DNA of 9,387 nucleotides from Pyrodictiaceae archaeon. Its GTDB lineage: Archaea; Thermoproteota; Thermoprotei_A; Sulfolobales; Pyrodictiaceae. Location: positions 1-9,387 of the forward strand of contig JALUFI010000229.1 in the NCBI GenBank assembly GCA_027043685.1, read 5' to 3'. Position 1 is the stretch's first letter, and each line of letters opens with the position of its first letter. Both the position numbers and the translations under genes were made by a program. Positions 7,374 to 9,387 of this stretch are shown here, piece after piece. The notes beneath the pieces are model-generated. The model made no database searches. It was not told the DNA's origin and saw only the letters and a program-made list of their open reading frames with translations.

Positions 7374-7814
7374 GTGGAGGCCCCCTTGTCTGAGGAGAGG
7401 AGCGAGCTAAAGGTATCAGACGTAATGACCTCGAACGTCATAACCGTTAAGCCCGACGAGACAATAGTTGACGCAGCCAGGAAGATGGCAGAGAACAAGA
7501 TAGGCAGCGTGGTGGTCGTGGACGACAAGGGCACTATAATAGGGATACTAACCGAGGGCGACATAGTCCGGAGGGTCGTGGCCCGCGGCCTAGACCCATC
7601 CCAGACGCCTGTCGAGGCAGTGATGACGAAGAACCCGATAACCATATTCGAGGACGCGGACCTGGCGGCGGCGGCCGAGCTGATGAGGGAGAAGGGAGTC
7701 GGCCACCTACCAGTCGTGAACGAGGAGGGACGCCTCGTAGGCATAATAACGAGGAGCGACATAGTGAGGATAGCTCCCAGCCTCATAGAGATACTCTACC
7801 TCAAAACCGGGTAG
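7374..7814 (+). CDS. Two-CBS-domain protein
   Basis: A 146-residue stand-alone Bateman module: two CBS domains (about 14-71 and 80-133) and nothing else. CBS pairs usually bind adenine nucleotides or S-adenosyl compounds in the cleft between them and regulate a partner. Seen: VSDVMTSNVITVKPDET and VEAVMTKNPITIFEDAD openings of each repeat; GILTEGD (57-63) and GIITRSD (123-129) with the canonical (S/T)xxD ribose/phosphate motif intact in both; the hydrophobic strands SVVVVDDKG and HLPVVNEEG. No DNA-binding, transporter or enzyme domain is attached, so it probably acts in trans. GTG start with GGAGGG just upstream. It starts 90 bases after taw3 and is 65 bases before a four-CBS protein, on the same strand. 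Confidence 0.97.
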   Translation: MEAPLSEERSELKVSDVMTSNVITVKPDETIVDAARKMAENKIGSVVVVDDKGTIIGILTEGDIVRRVVARGLDPSQTPVEAVMTKNPITIFEDADLAAAAELMREKGVGHLPVVNEEGRLVGIITRSDIVRIAPSLIEILYLKTG

Positions 7815-7845
7815 GCCGCGGGCCGGAGGTTCACGGAGCTACGCG

Positions 7846-7850
7846 TTTTA
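7846..7850 (+). promoter_or_regulatory. Putative TATA box of the four-CBS gene
   Basis: TTTTA about 30 bases before the ATG at 7880. Archaeal spacing puts transcription start near 7874, so the mRNA would be nearly leaderless, which agrees with the absence of any ribosome-binding site in 7860-7879. Confidence 0.45.
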
Positions 7851-7879
7851 GGGGCCAACACCTCTATCCGTTACAACAG

Positions 7880-8680
7880 ATGGTGGAGAACCTGGCTCCA
7901 CCAAGCATAGACCCCTACATAGCCCGGACACAGTACCTCCTCCCAAGCGACACAGCTGCAACCGCCAGGAGCATAATGAGGCGCACCGGGGCACGCATAC
8001 TGCCAGTAGTAGCTGATGAGAAAACAATGAAGCTCGTGGGTATAGTGAAGAGGCGCAGCCTCCTACTCCTAACCTCGACGAAGAGTAAGGCCCACGTAGC
8101 CGAGATAGCCGAGGAGCCACGCCTAGTCCTGGCCCCCGGCACGGGGCTGCGGGAAGCGACACAGGAGATGCTCCGTCTCGACGAGTGGTACGCCCCGGTC
8201 ACCGGCCCGCGCGGCGAACTGCTAGGAATCATAGGCCTAGAGGCAGCAATGAGATACATGATAGAGTCCAATGCCCAGGCACTGTCTAACCCCGTGGAGA
8301 AATACATGACGAGGAGCCCGGTTCACGTGGAGCCCGGCGAGCCTGTCTACAAGGTCTGGCAGCTAATGCTGAGCCGCGGCATAAGCGCAGTCCCGGTCGT
8401 CAAGAAGGGCAGGATAGTCGGCGTCGTGGCCGAGTACGACCTACTAGCCCACGGCTTCACCAGGCCAACGCTCGAGGCCGGAGAGCCCCGCAAGGGGCCA
8501 CGAGTAGAAGAGATCATGTCAACACCGCCGGTGACAGTGGCGCCCACGGCTCCCCTCGGCGACGCGGTGAGGGAGATGCTGCGTAGAGACATAGGCCGCG
8601 TCTACGTCACCGACGAGCACCAAGCGCTCCTAGGCGTCCTGGACCGCAGCGACGCGGCCCGCGCCTGGCTCCAGCCCTAG
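7880..8680 (+). CDS. Four-CBS-domain protein
   Basis: A 266-residue protein made of four CBS repeats (about 14-67, 72-127, 137-190, 208-262), i.e. two Bateman modules in one chain, with no other domain, signal peptide or membrane segment. The C-terminal pair is clear: VEKYMTRSPVHVEPGEP with AVPVVKKGRIVGVVAEYD, then VEEIMSTPPVTVAPTAP with GRVYVTDEHQALLGVLDRSD. The N-terminal pair is divergent: at the (S/T)xxD position it has KRRS (57-60) and GLEA (119-122), both lacking the Asp, whereas repeats 3 and 4 keep the Asp (AEYD 184-187, DRSD 255-258). Ligand binding may therefore be limited to the C-terminal module (inference). ATG start with no ribosome-binding site; likely leaderless from its own promoter. 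It sits between two other CBS genes on the same strand. Confidence 0.95.
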   Translation: MVENLAPPSIDPYIARTQYLLPSDTAATARSIMRRTGARILPVVADEKTMKLVGIVKRRSLLLLTSTKSKAHVAEIAEEPRLVLAPGTGLREATQEMLRLDEWYAPVTGPRGELLGIIGLEAAMRYMIESNAQALSNPVEKYMTRSPVHVEPGEPVYKVWQLMLSRGISAVPVVKKGRIVGVVAEYDLLAHGFTRPTLEAGEPRKGPRVEEIMSTPPVTVAPTAPLGDAVREMLRRDIGRVYVTDEHQALLGVLDRSDAARAWLQP

Positions 8681-8726
8681 CCGCGTCTATTTCACCCAGC
8701 CCCTGGGGGAGACAGTCACATCCATT

Positions 8727-8741
8727 TGGGGCACAGCCCCA
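8727..8741. repeat. Perfect inverted repeat before the third CBS gene
   Basis: TGGGGC (8727-8732) and GCCCCA (8736-8741) with an ACA spacer; 6-bp stem with a 3-base loop if transcribed. Confidence 0.45.
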
Positions 8742-8752
8742 TACGCGGCCAA

Positions 8753-8789
8753 GGCAGCCCAGCGGGGGAGCCCCTCCCCCTAAGCTGCT
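8753..8789. repeat. Nested stem-loop before the third CBS gene
   Basis: Inner stem GGGGGAG (8764-8770) with CTCCCCC (8774-8780), 7 bp around CCC; outer stem GGCAGC (8753-8758) with GCTGCT (8784-8789), five Watson-Crick pairs and one G-U. It ends 18 bases before the ribosome-binding site at 8808. Could be a leader element of the next gene or a transcription-end structure of the previous one; no T-run follows it. Confidence 0.5.
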
Positions 8790-8807
8790 CCAGTCGCCAG
8801 GGCGTGT

Positions 8808-8814
8808 GGAGGTG
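8808..8814 (+). promoter_or_regulatory. Ribosome-binding site of the third CBS gene
   Basis: GGAGGTG, a full match to the archaeal 16S anti-Shine-Dalgarno, 8 bases before the GTG at 8823. It fixes the start of an incomplete gene. Confidence 0.75.
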
Positions 8815-8822
8815 CCGTAGCC

Positions 8823-9387
8823 GTGAGGCGTGGAGCAATCGTGCCCCCGAGGAGGCCCGAAGGCATACGCTGGCTCCGCAGCGACGGCATGCCCAACTTC
8901 AGCGACCGCGTCCACAAGCACCCCGGGGACGCTAAGCTGATAGCCAAGCGCCCCGTGTACACCACGACTAAGACAGCCACGGTGCTCGCCGCAGCCGAGG
9001 AGATGACAAGGTTCAACGTGCGTGCCCTACCCGTCGTCGTGCCCAACCAGGAGAAGCTAGAAGGCATGCTCACAGTAATGGATCTCGTCAACTACCTCGG
9101 TGGAGGCGACCTCTACAACATTGTGAGGAACCGCCACAAGCTCAACATATACTCGGCGCTCTTAAAGGAGCATGTCGAGAGCATAATGAACCCCAACCCG
9201 GTCTACGTGACGATATACGACAAGCTCCCCAAGATACTAGAGGTAATGGTGCTCAAAGGCGTCGGCGTCGTCCCCGTCGTGATGGAGGATGGGAGCATCT
9301 GGGGAATCATAACGGAGCATGACCTGGTAAGGGAACTCGTAGAGAAGAAGGTGGGTGTCAAGGTAGCTGAGGTGATGACTAAGAACG
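8823..9387 (+). CDS. CBS-domain protein, at least three CBS repeats (3' end outside window)
   Basis: An open frame of 188 codons that runs off the window end without a stop. GTG at 8823 is the first start after an in-frame TAA at 8781 and has a full GGAGGTG site 8 bases upstream. Two complete CBS repeats are visible (about 40-92 and 116-173), each with a canonical (S/T)xxD: GMLTVMD (81-87) and GIITEHD (161-167). A third repeat has just begun at the edge (VKVAEVMTKN, 179-188), the usual opening of a CBS domain, so the full protein most likely has four repeats, like its neighbour. The first 35 residues (RRGAIVPPRRPEG...) are basic and not part of a CBS fold. Third of three consecutive same-strand CBS genes, 142 bases after the four-CBS gene. 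A fused effector domain further downstream cannot be excluded. Confidence 0.93.
   Translation, partial: MRRGAIVPPRRPEGIRWLRSDGMPNFSDRVHKHPGDAKLIAKRPVYTTTKTATVLAAAEEMTRFNVRALPVVVPNQEKLEGMLTVMDLVNYLGGGDLYNIVRNRHKLNIYSALLKEHVESIMNPNPVYVTIYDKLPKILEVMVLKGVGVVPVVMEDGSIWGIITEHDLVRELVEKKVGVKVAEVMTKN

Overview
The window looks like chromosomal core DNA from a hyperthermophilic crenarchaeon, most likely of the Desulfurococcales/Pyrodictiaceae type (inference). Reasons: a PAN proteasomal ATPase, an archaeal multiprotein bridging factor, a crenarchaeal-style HflX, the tRNA-wyosine enzyme Taw3, several stand-alone CBS-domain proteins, high G+C, preference for ATA (Ile) and AGG (Arg) codons, many GTG/TTG starts, and a mix of Shine-Dalgarno-led and apparently leaderless genes with TATA-like boxes upstream. 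There are no tRNA or rRNA genes, insertion sequences or CRISPR arrays. Genes are packed tightly; no gap exceeds 200 bases.

Layout. 17-1156 (-) is the ribosome-associated GTPase HflX. Across a 188-base divergent intergenic region carrying three successive inverted repeats lies 1345-1983 (+), an unrecognised Cys/His-containing soluble protein. It converges on 2049-2645 (-), the MBF1 transcription/translation factor. Divergent from MBF1 is 2833-4038 (+), PAN, whose stop codon overlaps the stop of the opposing gene at a shared CTAG. A probable three-gene minus-strand unit follows: 6458-5295 (PhoH-type P-loop ATPase with two KH-like RNA-binding domains), 5226-4801 (small HExxH metalloprotein) and 4769-4035 (YkgJ-like CxxxCxxCC protein). 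Across a 192-base divergent region with a nested stem-loop structure starts a plus-strand series: Taw3 (6651-7283), then three consecutive CBS-domain genes with two (7374-7814), four (7880-8680) and at least three (8823 to the window end, incomplete) CBS modules.

Functionally, the window combines protein quality control (PAN, possibly the metalloprotein), ribosome/RNA-linked factors (HflX, MBF1, PhoH-KH, Taw3) and a block of putative adenine-nucleotide or S-adenosyl ligand sensors with no attached effector domain. Points worth a second look: PAN ends in Met-His-Ile rather than the hydrophobic-Tyr-X motif that docks on the 20S proteasome; the PhoH-KH ATPase sits beside a small metal-site protein, recalling the bacterial YbeZ-YbeY pair; three CBS genes occur in a row with uneven preservation of ligand-binding motifs; and several intergenic regions carry nested perfect inverted repeats.
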